Below, piece after piece: positions 1-11,242 of a DNA stretch of 64,000 bases. This DNA comes from an uncultured beta proteobacterium (GTDB lineage Bacteria > Pseudomonadota > Gammaproteobacteria > Burkholderiales > Burkholderiaceae_C), in assembly GCA_903938815.1 (NCBI GenBank), contig CAJAES010000039.1, positions 1 through 64,000 of the forward strand, read 5' to 3'. Under the pieces are notes generated by a model. The model searched no databases. It had not been told where the DNA came from and was given only the letters and a program-made list of their open reading frames with translations. The number at the start of each line of letters is the position of its first letter. The first letter of the stretch is position 1. Both the position numbers and the translations under genes were made by a program.

Positions 1-945
1 CGACGCGGCCAGCGCAGCCGCCCGCGCCGGGTCGGCCGCCTCCTGCGGGTGCTGCGTGAACCACCAGGCCGCACCCACCAGCACCACGGCGACGCCGACC
101 GCCGCCGCCACCCGGGGGCCCGTCTGCGGCGGCGTGCGGTCGTCGAAGACCTCGCGCGCGGCAGCGTCCACCATCGCGGCGTCCACTCCGGTGCGCCCGC
201 GTGCATAGGCGGCCAGCAGGGCGCGGTCGCACAGCAGGTTGATGCGCCGCGGCACGCCACGGGTGTGCCGGTGCACCCGCCGCAGGGCGCGCTCGTCGAA
301 GGGCAAGGTGCCGCGCAGCCCGGCCACCGAAAGCCGGTGCCGCACGTAGTGCGCCGACTCCGGCTCGGCCAGCGCCTCGAGGTGGTAGCGCGCGATCACG
401 CGCTGGGCCACCTGCTCCATGCCGGGTTCGGCCAGGCGGTCGCGCAGTTCGGGCTGGCCGATCAGGATGATCTGCAGCAGCTTGCGGGTGTCGGTTTCCA
501 GGTTCGTCAGCAGGCGCAGCTGCTCGAGCACGTCGGACGAGAGGTTCTGCGCCTCGTCGATGATGAGCACGCTGGTGCGGCCCGCCGCGTGGCTGTCGAG
601 CAGGAAGCGGTTCAGCGGGTCGACGTAGTCCTTGACGGAGCCGCCGGCCGGCACGGCGATGCCGAACTCCTCGCACACCGTGGCCAGCAGCTCGGGCACG
701 CTGAGCTTGGGGTTGAAGATGTAGGCCAGGTTGCAGGTGGGCGGCTTCTGCTCGAAGAAGCAGCGGCAGACCGTGGTCTTGCCGGCGCCCACCGCGCCCG
801 TCAGCAGCACGAAGCCGCCGCCGCCCTGCACCCCGTACAGCAGGTGCGCCAGCGCCTCCCGGTGGCGCTCGCTCATGTAGAGGAAACGCGGGTCGGGCGC
901 GATGGAGAACGGCTCCTGGGTCAGGCCGAACAGCGCGTTGTACAT
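1..945 (-). CDS. ExeA/GspA-like AAA ATPase (3' end outside window)
   Basis: The reading frame opens at the ATG at 943-945 and runs off the left edge, giving about 315 codons without a stop. The protein starts MYNALFGLTQEPFSIAPDPR, typical of ExeA/GspA-type ATPases. A Walker A motif (GAVGAGKT, near residue 50) and a Walker B motif (SVLIIDEAQ, near residue 130) are visible. A single hydrophobic segment (VAAAVGVAVVLVGAAWW) lies near residue 290, so a cytoplasmic AAA domain followed by a transmembrane anchor is likely. Family members assist secretin/type II secretion assembly or act as general membrane-linked ATPases. The C-terminal, often peptidoglycan-binding, part is not in the window. It is convergent with nothing visible; a LysR gene lies 13 bp upstream of its start on the same strand. 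Confidence 0.85.
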   Translation of the reverse strand, partial: MYNALFGLTQEPFSIAPDPRFLYMSERHREALAHLLYGVQGGGGFVLLTGAVGAGKTTVCRCFFEQKPPTCNLAYIFNPKLSVPELLATVCEEFGIAVPAGGSVKDYVDPLNRFLLDSHAAGRTSVLIIDEAQNLSSDVLEQLRLLTNLETDTRKLLQIILIGQPELRDRLAEPGMEQVAQRVIARYHLEALAEPESAHYVRHRLSVAGLRGTLPFDERALRRVHRHTRGVPRRINLLCDRALLAAYARGRTGVDAAMVDAAAREVFDDRTPPQTGPRVAAAVGVAVVLVGAAWWFTQHPQEAADPARAAALAAS

Positions 946-958
946 GGCCCGAGGATAC

Positions 959-1903
959 CTATCGGGGCGATCTAAGCGCAGGCGGGGCCCCGGATGCCAG
1001 CTCGTGCGCCAGCATCAGCTCGCGCAGCAGATCGGTGGACTGCTCGATGAGCGGCCCGCGCGGCCGCTGCGCCGACGTGGCGATCCACTGCGTCGTGACC
1101 AGCGGCGGGCCCTTCCCGGGCTGGATGGGCCGCACGTGGAAGGCGTCTTCCGGCACATGGCTGCGCACGCCGGTCAGCGTCAGCACGCCGTGCAGGCCCT
1201 GGTGCTGCACCAGGGCCAGGATGGCCGGCACGCTCTCGATCTCGATGCCCACGCGCGCCCGGCAGCCTTCGGCGATCAGTGCGGTCTCCAGCAGCATGCG
1301 GATGGAATGCGGCCGGCTCGGCATCACGAGCTCGAGCTTGCCGAGGTCGCGCACCGGGATCGGCTCGCCCATCAGAGGCTGCCCCGCCTGGCGTGCCACC
1401 ACGAGGTACAGGGTCTCGTCGAGCACGGGCAGCAGATCGATCACCGGCGACGGCGCCACGTTGTAGACCACGGCGCAATCGATGCGCCCGATCTGCAGCC
1501 ACTCCAGCATGTAGGCCGACAGGCCTTCGACCACGGTCAGCGTCGCCCGCGGGAACCGCTGCCGGAAGGCCGCCACCAGGGGCGCTGTCAGGGTGCGGCT
1601 GACACTGGGCGGCAGGCCGACCGCCAGGTGGCCGCTCGCGGCGCCGCGCTGGTCTTCCATGTCCTGCCGCGCGCGGTCCACCTGCTGCAGGATGCCGCGG
1701 CCGTGGGCCAGCAGCCGCTTGCCTGCCTCGGTGAGTGTCACGCCGCGGCCGTTGCGGTCGAACAAGGTCTGGCGAAGTTCCACCTCCAGCGTGCGGATCT
1801 GCCGGCTCAGGGCCGGCTGCGCCACCTGCAGGAAGCCCGAGGCACGCGTGAAGCTGCCGAGCTCGGCCACATGCACGAAGTACTCCAGCTGTTTCAGGTC
1901 CAT
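959..1903 (-). CDS. LysR-family transcriptional regulator, likely regulator of the adjacent protocatechuate operon
   Basis: A 314-residue LysR regulator of normal family length. The N-terminal winged HTH (MDLKQLEYFVHVAELGSFTR, then QPALSRQIRTLE) occupies about residues 1-60. A periplasmic-binding-type effector domain follows, with GHLAVGLPPSVSRTL near residue 92, resembling the NAC/Cbl branch. It diverges from the + strand aromatic operon that starts at 2007, leaving about 100 bp for shared promoters and operators. This arrangement is the classic LysR layout, so it probably senses protocatechuate or a ring-cleavage product. That regulatory assignment is inferred from position; the fold is read from sequence. 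Confidence 0.9.
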   Translation of the reverse strand: MDLKQLEYFVHVAELGSFTRASGFLQVAQPALSRQIRTLEVELRQTLFDRNGRGVTLTEAGKRLLAHGRGILQQVDRARQDMEDQRGAASGHLAVGLPPSVSRTLTAPLVAAFRQRFPRATLTVVEGLSAYMLEWLQIGRIDCAVVYNVAPSPVIDLLPVLDETLYLVVARQAGQPLMGEPIPVRDLGKLELVMPSRPHSIRMLLETALIAEGCRARVGIEIESVPAILALVQHQGLHGVLTLTGVRSHVPEDAFHVRPIQPGKGPPLVTTQWIATSAQRPRGPLIEQSTDLLRELMLAHELASGAPPALRSPR

Positions 1904-2006
1904 GCGGGCATTGTCATGCCGATCCGGCCTGACAGCTAGTTCGGAAATCGCATTGATGCATGGCTCGTGCTGGCCAAGAATGGCAGCCTCAGCTCACGGA
2001 GACCCC

Positions 2007-2696
2007 ATGACCGCCCGCATCACCGGCATCTCGTCGATGGCGACCCGGCAAGTCCTTGCCGAACTGCTGGGTGCGTTCGAGCGCCGCACCGACTTCCGCG
2101 TCACCCTCGAGTCCGTTGGCGGCGTGGACGCCGCCCGGCGCGTCCAGGCAGGGGAAGCCTTCGACGTGGTGATCCTCGCGTCCGACGCCATCGAGCGGCT
2201 CATCGCCTCGGGCCACGCGGTGGCGGGCAGCCGGGTCGACCTGGTGAACTCGCCCGTGGCAGTCGCCGTGCGGCACGGCGCGAAGCGGCCCGACATCTCG
2301 TCCGAAGCCGCCCTGCGCGAAGCCGTGCTGGGCGCAGGCAGCATCAGCTATTCCACCGGGCCCAGCGGCACCCACCTCACGCGGCTGTTCGAGCGCTGGG
2401 GCATGACGGACACCCTGCGCGATCGCATCGTGCAGCCGCCGCCGGGCGTACCGGTGGGCAGCCTGGTGGCCCGGGGCGAGGTCGAGCTCGGTTTCCAGCA
2501 ACTCAGCGAGCTGATGCACCTGGAGGGCATCGAAGTCGTCGGCACGCTGCCGCCCGAAGTCGCGTTCATCACCACATTCTCCGGCGCACTGTGCGCGAGC
2601 TCTTCGCTGGCCGGGCCGGTACGGACCCTGCTCGAATTCATGGCGTCTCCCGAAGCCGACCCCGCCAAGCAGCGCCACGGCATGACGCCGGCCTGA
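2007..2696 (+). CDS. ModA-like periplasmic substrate-binding domain protein
   Basis: The ATG at 2007 follows a purine-rich ACGGAG. The 229-residue product resembles type 2 periplasmic-binding proteins of the molybdate/sulfate type: ITGISSMATRQVLAELLGAF at the N-terminus, DVVILASDAIERL, then YSTGPSGTHLTRLFERWG and PVGSLVARGEVELGFQQLSE. No convincing signal peptide is visible, so it may be cytoplasmic or the real start may lie upstream. It is the first gene of the protocatechuate 4,5-cleavage operon, 22 bp before ligJ. No ABC permease or ATPase is nearby, so an orphan ligand-binding role, for example aromatic acid sensing or uptake, is a guess. Molybdate itself is unlikely from context. Confidence 0.75.
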   Translation: MTARITGISSMATRQVLAELLGAFERRTDFRVTLESVGGVDAARRVQAGEAFDVVILASDAIERLIASGHAVAGSRVDLVNSPVAVAVRHGAKRPDISSEAALREAVLGAGSISYSTGPSGTHLTRLFERWGMTDTLRDRIVQPPPGVPVGSLVARGEVELGFQQLSELMHLEGIEVVGTLPPEVAFITTFSGALCASSSLAGPVRTLLEFMASPEADPAKQRHGMTPA

Positions 2697-2718
2697 CCAC
2701 CCACCTCAAGGAACCCTC

Positions 2719-3747
2719 GTGATCATCGACATCCACGGCCACTACACCACCGCCCCCGCAGCGCTCGGCGCCTGGCGCGACGCCCAGGTCGCCGGCATCC
2801 AGGACCCCTCGAAGATGCCCCGGGTCGCCGACCTGAAGATCAGCGACGACGACCTGCGCGAGACGATCGAGGCCAACCAGCTCAAGCTGATGAAGCAGCG
2901 CGGCTCCGACCTCACCGTCTTCAGCCCGCGCGCCAGCTTCATGGCGCACCACATCGGCGACTTCCAGGTCTCCAGCACCTGGGCGGCCATCTGCAACGAG
3001 CTGTGCTTCCGCGTCAGCGAGCTGTTCCCGGACTACTTCATCCCGGCGGCGATGCTGCCGCAGAGCCCCGGCGTGGACCCGGCCACCTGCATCCCCGAAC
3101 TGGTGAAGTGCGTGGAGCAGTACGGCAACGTGGCCCTGAACCTGAACCCCGACCCCTCCGGCGGCCACTGGACCAGCCCGCCGCTGAGCGACCGTCACTG
3201 GTACCCCATCTACGAGAAGATGGTCGAGTACGACATCCCGGCGATGGTGCACGTGAGCACGAGCTGCAACGCCTGCTTCCACACCACCGGCGCGCACTAC
3301 ATCAACGCCGACACCACGGCCTTCATGCAGCTGCTGCAGGCCGACCTGTTCAAGGATTTCCCGACGCTGAAGTTCGTCATCCCGCACGGCGGCGGCGCGG
3401 CGCCCTACCACTGGGGCCGCTACCGCGGCCTGGCGCAGGAGCTGAAGAAGCCGCTGCTGCAGGACCACCTTCTGAACAACGTGTTCTTCGACACCTGCGT
3501 GTACCACCAGCCGGGCATCGACCTGCTGACCAAGGTGATCCCGGTGGACAACATCCTGTTCGCCAGCGAGATGATCGGCGCCGTGCGCGGCATCGACCCG
3601 GAAACCGGCTTCAACTACGACGACACCAAGCGCTACATCGAGGCGTCCACCCAGCTGAGCGCGGACGAGAAACACAAGATCTACGAAGGCAACGCCCGGC
3701 GCGTGTACCCGCGCCTGGATGCCGCACTGAAGGCAAAGGGGCTCTGA
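2719..3747 (+). CDS. ligJ: 4-oxalomesaconate hydratase (amidohydrolase family)
   Basis: The 342-residue product begins at a GTG preceded by AAGGAA at good spacing. It belongs to the amidohydrolase/ACMSD-like superfamily: the N-terminal metal motif is IDIHGHYTT, with a further His-rich [13 protein letters not shown] near residue 225 and ILFASEMIG near residue 280. In the protocatechuate 4,5-cleavage pathway LigJ (PmdE in Comamonas) hydrates 4-oxalomesaconate to 4-carboxy-4-hydroxy-2-oxoadipate. Length and context fit that enzyme: the aldolase gene ligK follows two bases after its stop codon, and ligI, ligA, ligB and ligC are downstream in the same operon. Confidence 0.93.
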   Translation: MIIDIHGHYTTAPAALGAWRDAQVAGIQDPSKMPRVADLKISDDDLRETIEANQLKLMKQRGSDLTVFSPRASFMAHHIGDFQVSSTWAAICNELCFRVSELFPDYFIPAAMLPQSPGVDPATCIPELVKCVEQYGNVALNLNPDPSGGHWTSPPLSDRHWYPIYEKMVEYDIPAMVHVSTSCNACFHTTGAHYINADTTAFMQLLQADLFKDFPTLKFVIPHGGGAAPYHWGRYRGLAQELKKPLLQDHLLNNVFFDTCVYHQPGIDLLTKVIPVDNILFASEMIGAVRGIDPETGFNYDDTKRYIEASTQLSADEKHKIYEGNARRVYPRLDAALKAKGL

Positions 3748-3749
3748 CC

Positions 3750-4433
3750 ATGCATGAACTGGGCGTCGTCTATCGCAACATCACCCGCGCCGACCGCGTG
3801 GCCGCCGACAACCTGGGCCGATTCGGCTCGGCCACCGTGCACGAGGCCATGGGCCGCGTGGGCCTGATGAAACCCTACATGCGGCCCATCTACCCGGGCG
3901 CACGCGTCTCGGGCACCGCCGTCACGGTGCTGCTGCACCCCGGCGACAACTGGATGATGCACGTCGTGGCGGAGCAGATCCAGGAAGGCGACATCGTCGT
4001 CGCGGCCATCACGGCCGACTGCACCGACGGCTACTTCGGCGACCTGCTCGCCACGTCCTTCATGGCGCGCGGCGCGCGGGCGCTCGTCATCGACGGCGGC
4101 GTGCGCGACGTGCGGGACCTCACCGAGATGGGCTTCCCCGTCTGGAGCAAGGCCATCAGCAGCAAGGGCACGATCAAGGCCACGCTGGGCTCGGTGAACA
4201 TTCCCGTGGTGTGCGCCGGCATGCTGGTGAACCCGGGCGACGTGGTCGTGGCCGACGACGACGGCGTGGTGGTCGTGCCAGCCGCGCTGGCCGTGAAGAC
4301 GGCCGAGGCTGCCGCCACGCGCGAGGCCAACGAAACCGAGAAGCGGGCCAAGCTGGGCGCCGGCGTGCTGGGCCTGGACATGTACAAGATGCGCGAGCCG
4401 CTGGCCAAGGCCGGCCTGCGCTACATCGACTGA
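3750..4433 (+). CDS. ligK: 4-carboxy-4-hydroxy-2-oxoadipate aldolase
   Basis: A 227-residue class II aldolase of the RraA/HMG-aldolase fold. Characteristic elements are [14 protein letters not shown] near residue 25, the [13 protein letters not shown] loop, the IDGGVRD motif near residue 115 that includes the catalytic Arg-Asp pair, and [16 protein letters not shown]. LigK (PmdF) splits 4-carboxy-4-hydroxy-2-oxoadipate into pyruvate and oxaloacetate, the last step of protocatechuate 4,5-cleavage. The ATG lies two bases after the ligJ stop, so translation is probably coupled. The same enzyme can also decarboxylate oxaloacetate in characterised relatives. Confidence 0.93.
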   Translation: MHELGVVYRNITRADRVAADNLGRFGSATVHEAMGRVGLMKPYMRPIYPGARVSGTAVTVLLHPGDNWMMHVVAEQIQEGDIVVAAITADCTDGYFGDLLATSFMARGARALVIDGGVRDVRDLTEMGFPVWSKAISSKGTIKATLGSVNIPVVCAGMLVNPGDVVVADDDGVVVVPAALAVKTAEAAATREANETEKRAKLGAGVLGLDMYKMREPLAKAGLRYID

Positions 4434-4479
4434 TGTCCATGCGCGCCCGCTCGTGCGCCACGCGCCCGGAGGAAACGAA

Positions 4480-5388
4480 ATGACGAAGATCGCCCTCATC
4501 GGCTACGGCGAGGTCGGCCGCATCCTGGCCGAGGACCTGCGCGCGCAGGGCCACGTCGTCGCGGCCTATGACCTGAAGCTGCGCGGCGAGCTGGGTGAAA
4601 CGCTGCGCCAGCACGGGCTGGAGTTCGGCGTCACGCTCGCGGCCTCGCACGCGCAGGCCGTGGCAGGCGCCGAGATCGTGGTCTCTGCCGTCACGGCGCC
4701 GCAGGCCGTGCCGGTGGCGCAGGCCTGCGCGCCCGGGCTGGTGGAGGGCACGTTCTTCCTGGACTTCAACTCGGCCTCGCCGGGCGCCAAGATCCACGCG
4801 GCCGAGATCGTCGACGCTGCCGGCGGGCGCTATGTCGAGGGTGCGGTGATGACCTCGGTGCCGCCCTACCGCATCGCCGTGCCGCTGCTGCTGGGCGGGC
4901 CGCACGCGAAGGCGCTCGAGCCGCGGCTCGCCGCGCTGGGCTTCAAGCCCCGCGTGGCCGACGAGCGGCTGGGCGTGGCCTCGGCCACCAAGATGTGCCG
5001 CAGCGTGATGATCAAGGGCCTGGAAGCCATGGTCATCGAGAGCTTCACCACCGCGCGCCACTACGGCGTCGAGGACCAGGTGATCGCATCGCTGAAGGAA
5101 ACCTTCCCCGGCATCGACTGGGAGAAGCAGGCCGCCTACTTCTTCCAGCGCGTGATCGAGCACGGCCGCCGCCGCAGCGAGGAAGTGCGCGAAGTGGCGC
5201 AGACCGTGCGCGAGGCCGGCCTGGAACCCTTCAGCGCCGCCGGCACCGCCGAGCGGCAGGCCTGGGTGGCCGATCTCGCCGAAGCCGGCCTCTTCGGCGC
5301 CCGCGGCGAGCCCGGCTTCGCCCGCAGCCCCGACTGGCGCACCGAGGCCGACCGCCTGCTGGCCTCATTGAACAGAAACAAGGATTGA
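4480..5388 (+). CDS. NAD(P)-dependent dehydrogenase with DUF1932 C-terminal domain
   Basis: The ATG at 4480 follows a strong GGAGGAA, which decides the start over an upstream GTG. The 302-residue protein has an N-terminal Rossmann fold (IALIGYGEVGRILAEDL, residues 4-20) of the 6-phosphogluconate/beta-hydroxyacid dehydrogenase type and a helical DUF1932 C-terminal part (KMCRSVMIKGLEAMVIES, near residue 172). Its substrate is not defined by sequence. It sits between ligK and ligI, so it probably works on a pathway intermediate or feeds a lignin-derived substrate into the operon. The CHMS dehydrogenase role belongs to the ligC gene further downstream. The stop is one base before the ligI start. 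Confidence 0.85.
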   Translation: MTKIALIGYGEVGRILAEDLRAQGHVVAAYDLKLRGELGETLRQHGLEFGVTLAASHAQAVAGAEIVVSAVTAPQAVPVAQACAPGLVEGTFFLDFNSASPGAKIHAAEIVDAAGGRYVEGAVMTSVPPYRIAVPLLLGGPHAKALEPRLAALGFKPRVADERLGVASATKMCRSVMIKGLEAMVIESFTTARHYGVEDQVIASLKETFPGIDWEKQAAYFFQRVIEHGRRRSEEVREVAQTVREAGLEPFSAAGTAERQAWVADLAEAGLFGARGEPGFARSPDWRTEADRLLASLNRNKD

Positions 5389-5389
5389 G

Positions 5390-6307
5390 ATGAGCTTCGA
5401 GAAGACCCCCGGCTGGCTGGACTGGTACACCGGCCCCGCCAAGCCTCGCTTCCAGGTGCCGCCCGGCAGCGTGGACGCGCATTGCCATGTCTTCGGGCCC
5501 GGCGACGAATTCCCCTTCGCACCGGAGCGCAAGTACACGCCCTGCGACGCCAGCAAGGCACAGCTCTTCGCGCTGCGCGACCACCTCGGCTTCGCGCGCA
5601 ACGTGGTCGTGCAGGCCACCTGCCACGGCGCCGACAACCGCGCCATGGTGGACGCCTGCATCGCCTCGGGCGGCCGGGCGCGCGGCGTGGCCACCGTGCG
5701 CCGCAGCATCACCGACGACGAACTGCAGCAGCTGCACGCAGCCGGCGTGCGCGGCGTGCGCTTCAACTTCGTCAAGCGCCTGGTCGACTTCACGCCCAAG
5801 GACGAGCTGATGGAGATCGCCGCGCGCATCGGCCAGCTCGGCTGGCATGTGGTGATCTACTTCGAGGCGGTGGACCTGCCCGAGCTGTGGGACTTCTTCA
5901 CCGCGCTGCCGACCACCGTGGTGGTGGACCACATGGGCCGCCCCGATGTGGGCAAGCCCGTCGACGGACCGGAGTTCGAGCTCTTCGTGAAGTTCATGCG
6001 CGAGCACGGCAACGTCTGGAGCAAGGTCAGCTGCCCCGAGCGCCTGAGCGCGACGGGCCCGAAGGCTCTCAACGGCGAGCAGGCCGCGTACCGCGACGTG
6101 GTGCCCTTCGCGCGCCGCATCGTCGAGACCTTCCCGGACCGGGTACTCTGGGGCACCGACTGGCCCCACCCGAACCTGAAGGACCACATGCCCGACGATG
6201 GCCTGCTGGTCGATTTCATCCCGCACATCGCCACCACACCCGAGCTGCAGAAGAAGCTGCTCGTCACGAACCCGATGCGCCTGTACTGGCCCGAGGAGAC
6301 CGCATGA
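5390..6307 (+). CDS. ligI: 2-pyrone-4,6-dicarboxylate hydrolase (PDC lactonase)
   Basis: The 305-residue protein is an amidohydrolase of the LigI/PmdD family. Its N-terminus has the expected VDAHCHVFGPG motif (residues 27-37), and near the C-terminus VLWGTDWPHPN carries the catalytic Asp. LigI opens the lactone ring of 2-pyrone-4,6-dicarboxylate to 4-oxalomesaconate, the step between LigC and LigJ. The length matches the characterised enzymes. The gene starts one base after the previous stop and overlaps the next gene at ATGATGATG around 6304, so tight translational coupling is expected. Confidence 0.94.
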   Translation: MSFEKTPGWLDWYTGPAKPRFQVPPGSVDAHCHVFGPGDEFPFAPERKYTPCDASKAQLFALRDHLGFARNVVVQATCHGADNRAMVDACIASGGRARGVATVRRSITDDELQQLHAAGVRGVRFNFVKRLVDFTPKDELMEIAARIGQLGWHVVIYFEAVDLPELWDFFTALPTTVVVDHMGRPDVGKPVDGPEFELFVKFMREHGNVWSKVSCPERLSATGPKALNGEQAAYRDVVPFARRIVETFPDRVLWGTDWPHPNLKDHMPDDGLLVDFIPHIATTPELQKKLLVTNPMRLYWPEETA

Positions 6308-7977
6308 TGATGAATACCCAGACCCTGCTGCTGCTGGCCTGCGCCGCCGTGGCCGCCGGTTGCTCGCAGGCGCCGCTGCGCGCCGACAACGCCGCCGCCG
6401 GCTGCGCCGGCCTGACCGGGCCCGTCTCGGCCTCGGCCATCGGCCTGCCCAGCGGTAGTGCCACCATCACCTCGGCCACGCTCGTCGCCGCAGCGCCGCT
6501 GAGAGTCGCCGAGCGCGGGCCGACGCCGGCCGCGACCATCACGCCGGCCACGCCCGAGTACTGCAAGGTCCTGGGCCGCATCGCGCCGGTGGACCCCGCC
6601 GCGCCCGCCATCCAGTTCCAGGTGAACCTGCCCACGAACTGGAACGGCCGCTCCGTGCAGTACGGCGGCGGCGGATTCAACGGCGTTCTGATCACGGGCC
6701 TTTCGCTGCTGCCGGCCGCACGCTTCGAGCAGACCGCGCCGCTGGCGCAGGGCTTCGTCACGGTCGGCACCGACTCGGGCCACCAGAACGTGCCGGGCCA
6801 GCCGCCGCAGACCTTCGCGCTGAACGACGAGGCCCTGCTCAACTTCGCCCACGCCTCCTACAAGAAGGTGCGCGACGTCTCGGTCGCACTGATGCAGCGC
6901 GCCTACGGCCGGGCGCCCTCGAAGCTGTACTTCGCGGGCAGTTCGGAAGGCGGCCGCGAGGGCCTGACGATGGCGCAGCGCTACCCCGCCGACTTCGACG
7001 GCATCTTCAGCCGCGTGCCCGTGATCCACTGGACAGGGCTGCAGCACGCCGGCCTGCGCGACGGCCTGGCCTTGGTGGGAGAGGGCTGGATCCCACCGGC
7101 CAAGGTGAAGCTGGTGCACGAAGCCGTGCTGGCCGCCTGCGACGGCGCCGACGGGGTGGCGGACGGCGTGGTGTCCGACCCCGTGGGCTGCCGCGCGCGC
7201 TTCGACGTCGCGAAACTCCAGTGCACGGGCGCCGACGCGCCGACCTGCCTGAACGCCGCGCAAGTCAATGCCGTGCGCACGCTGCACAGCCCGCTGCGCT
7301 TCAATTTCGAGCTCGCCAACGGCCTGCGCGAGTACCCCGGGCGCGGCCCCAGCGCCGAAGGGCTGCCGTCCTTCGGGCCCACCGGCGGCTGGCAGTCGTG
7401 GTGGACGGGTGCTTCGGCGCCCGCCTTCCCGCCCCGGTCCGACAACGGCATCGCGTGGTTCTACGGCGCGGGCGCGATCCAGTACTTCTATGCGAAGAAC
7501 CCGAACGCCGACCTGAAGGCCTACCGCCCGCAGGACCACCTGCCGCGCCTGCGGGAGGTCTCGGCGCTGATGGACTCCACCAGCCCCGATCTCTCTGCCT
7601 TCCACGCGCGCGGCGGCAAGCTGATCCTGCTGGAGAACCTGGGCGACTACGCGCAGAGCCCGTATGCGGGCATCCAGTACTTCGAATCGGTGCAGAAGCG
7701 CCTGGGCGCCGAGCGCACGGCCAGCTTCGCGCGCCTGTACACAGCGCCCGGCGTGGACCACGTGGGCACCGGCGGGCCGGCGAATGCCGACTTCCTGGGC
7801 GCGCTCGTGGCCTGGGTCGAAGGCGGACAGGCGCCCACCGGGCTGCAACTGGTGGAGCAGAGCGCGAAGCCGCCCTTCACGGTGCAGCGCGCGCGCCCGC
7901 TGTGCGAATGGCCGCTGTGGCCGCGTTACCGGGGTGGCGATGCCGCCGCCGCCGCCAGCTTCGAGTGCACCCGCTGA
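6304..7977 (+). CDS. Tannase/feruloyl esterase family lipoprotein
   Basis: Three in-frame ATGs (6304, 6307, 6310) overlap the ligI stop. The about 557-residue product starts with a lipoprotein-like signal (LLLLACAAVAAGC, Cys near 19), so it is probably exported and lipidated. The nucleophile elbow is FAGSSEGGREG (near residue 207), and the acid and base are likely the Asp of LGDYAQSP and the His of PGVDHVGTGG. These place it in the tannase/feruloyl esterase family (PF07519). Classical members carry a Cys just before the Ser and just after the His (the CS-D-HC motif); both are missing here. It likely cleaves esters of hydroxylated benzoates or cinnamates outside the cytoplasm to feed this operon. 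Confidence 0.88.
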   Translation: MMMNTQTLLLLACAAVAAGCSQAPLRADNAAAGCAGLTGPVSASAIGLPSGSATITSATLVAAAPLRVAERGPTPAATITPATPEYCKVLGRIAPVDPAAPAIQFQVNLPTNWNGRSVQYGGGGFNGVLITGLSLLPAARFEQTAPLAQGFVTVGTDSGHQNVPGQPPQTFALNDEALLNFAHASYKKVRDVSVALMQRAYGRAPSKLYFAGSSEGGREGLTMAQRYPADFDGIFSRVPVIHWTGLQHAGLRDGLALVGEGWIPPAKVKLVHEAVLAACDGADGVADGVVSDPVGCRARFDVAKLQCTGADAPTCLNAAQVNAVRTLHSPLRFNFELANGLREYPGRGPSAEGLPSFGPTGGWQSWWTGASAPAFPPRSDNGIAWFYGAGAIQYFYAKNPNADLKAYRPQDHLPRLREVSALMDSTSPDLSAFHARGGKLILLENLGDYAQSPYAGIQYFESVQKRLGAERTASFARLYTAPGVDHVGTGGPANADFLGALVAWVEGGQAPTGLQLVEQSAKPPFTVQRARPLCEWPLWPRYRGGDAAAAASFECTR

Positions 7978-7990
7978 GAAAGAGACACCC

Positions 7991-10221
<2,231 letters not shown>

Positions 10222-10225
<4 letters not shown>

Positions 10226-11208
10226 AGAACCGCCGGATCGCCAGCCTGGAGGTCGCGCCCATCGGGCTCGGCTGCATGAACCTCAGCCACGCCTACGGCA
10301 CGCCGCCGTCCACCGAGGACTCGGTGGCGCTGCTGCTGGAGGCGCTGGACCTGGGCGTCACGCTCTTCGACACCGCCGCGCTCTACGGCTTCGGCACCAA
10401 CGAGACGCTGGTGGGGCAGGCGCTGGCGCCGCACCGCGACCGCTTCGTGCTGGCCAGCAAGTGCGGCCTGCACGGCGTGGACGGCAAGCGCGTCATCGAC
10501 GGCCGGCCCGAGACCATCAAAGCCTCGTGCGAAGCCAGCCTGCAGCGCCTGAAGACCGACCGCATCGACCTCTTCTACCTGCACCGCTGGGACAAGACCG
10601 TGCCCATCGAGGACAGCGTGGGCGCGATGGCCGACCTGGTGCGTGCGGGCAAGGTGCGCCAGCTCGGCCTGTCGGAGGTGTCGGCGCGCACGCTGCGCAA
10701 GGCGCACGCGGTGCACCCGATCAGCGCGGTGCAGACCGAGTACTCGCTCTGGACGCGCGAGCCGGAGATCGCCGTGCTGGACGCCTGCCGCGAGATCGGC
10801 GCCGCCTTCGTGGCCTTCAGCCCACTGGCGCGCGCGTTCCTCACCGCCACGCTGCAGGACGTGGGCACGCTGGAGCCCAAGGACATCCGCCGCGGCATGC
10901 CGCGCTTCGAGCCGGAAACCTACGCGCGCAACCTGGCGCTGCTGCCCGCCTACGAGGCACTGGCGCGGGAGGCCGGCTGCACGCCGGCCCAACTGGCGCT
11001 GGCCTGGCTGCTGGGCCGGGGCGACGACATCATCCCGATCCCCGGCACGCGCAGCAGCGCCCACCTGCGCGAGAACCTCGGCGCGCTGCACGTGACACTG
11101 GCGCCGGACCTCGTGCAACGCCTGGAGGCGCTGATCAACCAGCACACGGTGAGCGGCCCGCGCTACAACGCGGTCAGCACCTCGGAGATCGACACCGAGC
11201 TGTTCTGA
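10222..11208 (+). CDS. Aldo/keto reductase
   Basis: A 328-residue aldo/keto reductase. The catalytic tetrad is recognisable: Asp and Tyr in LFDTAALYGFG, Lys in VLASKCG and His in LFYLHRWD. The C-terminal cofactor motif IPIPGTRSSAHLREN indicates NADPH use. Start ATG overlaps the ligC stop by four bases, making this the last gene of the protocatechuate operon. The substrate is unknown; a role in reducing an aromatic aldehyde or detoxifying a semialdehyde intermediate is inferred. A short GC hairpin without a T tract follows at 11215-11228. Confidence 0.88.
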
Positions 11209-11242
11209 ACCCCGCCCGCGGCTGCGGGCACGGCGCCTCGCG

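Noticed and set aside
49-975. Long + strand open frame opposite the ExeA-like ATPase
   Set aside because: It is an Arg/His-rich high-GC shadow of the ATPase frame with no ribosome-binding site.
11215-11228. GC hairpin between convergent aldo/keto reductase and cyclo-ligase genes
   Set aside because: Only a 5-bp stem with no T tract; too weak to call a terminator.
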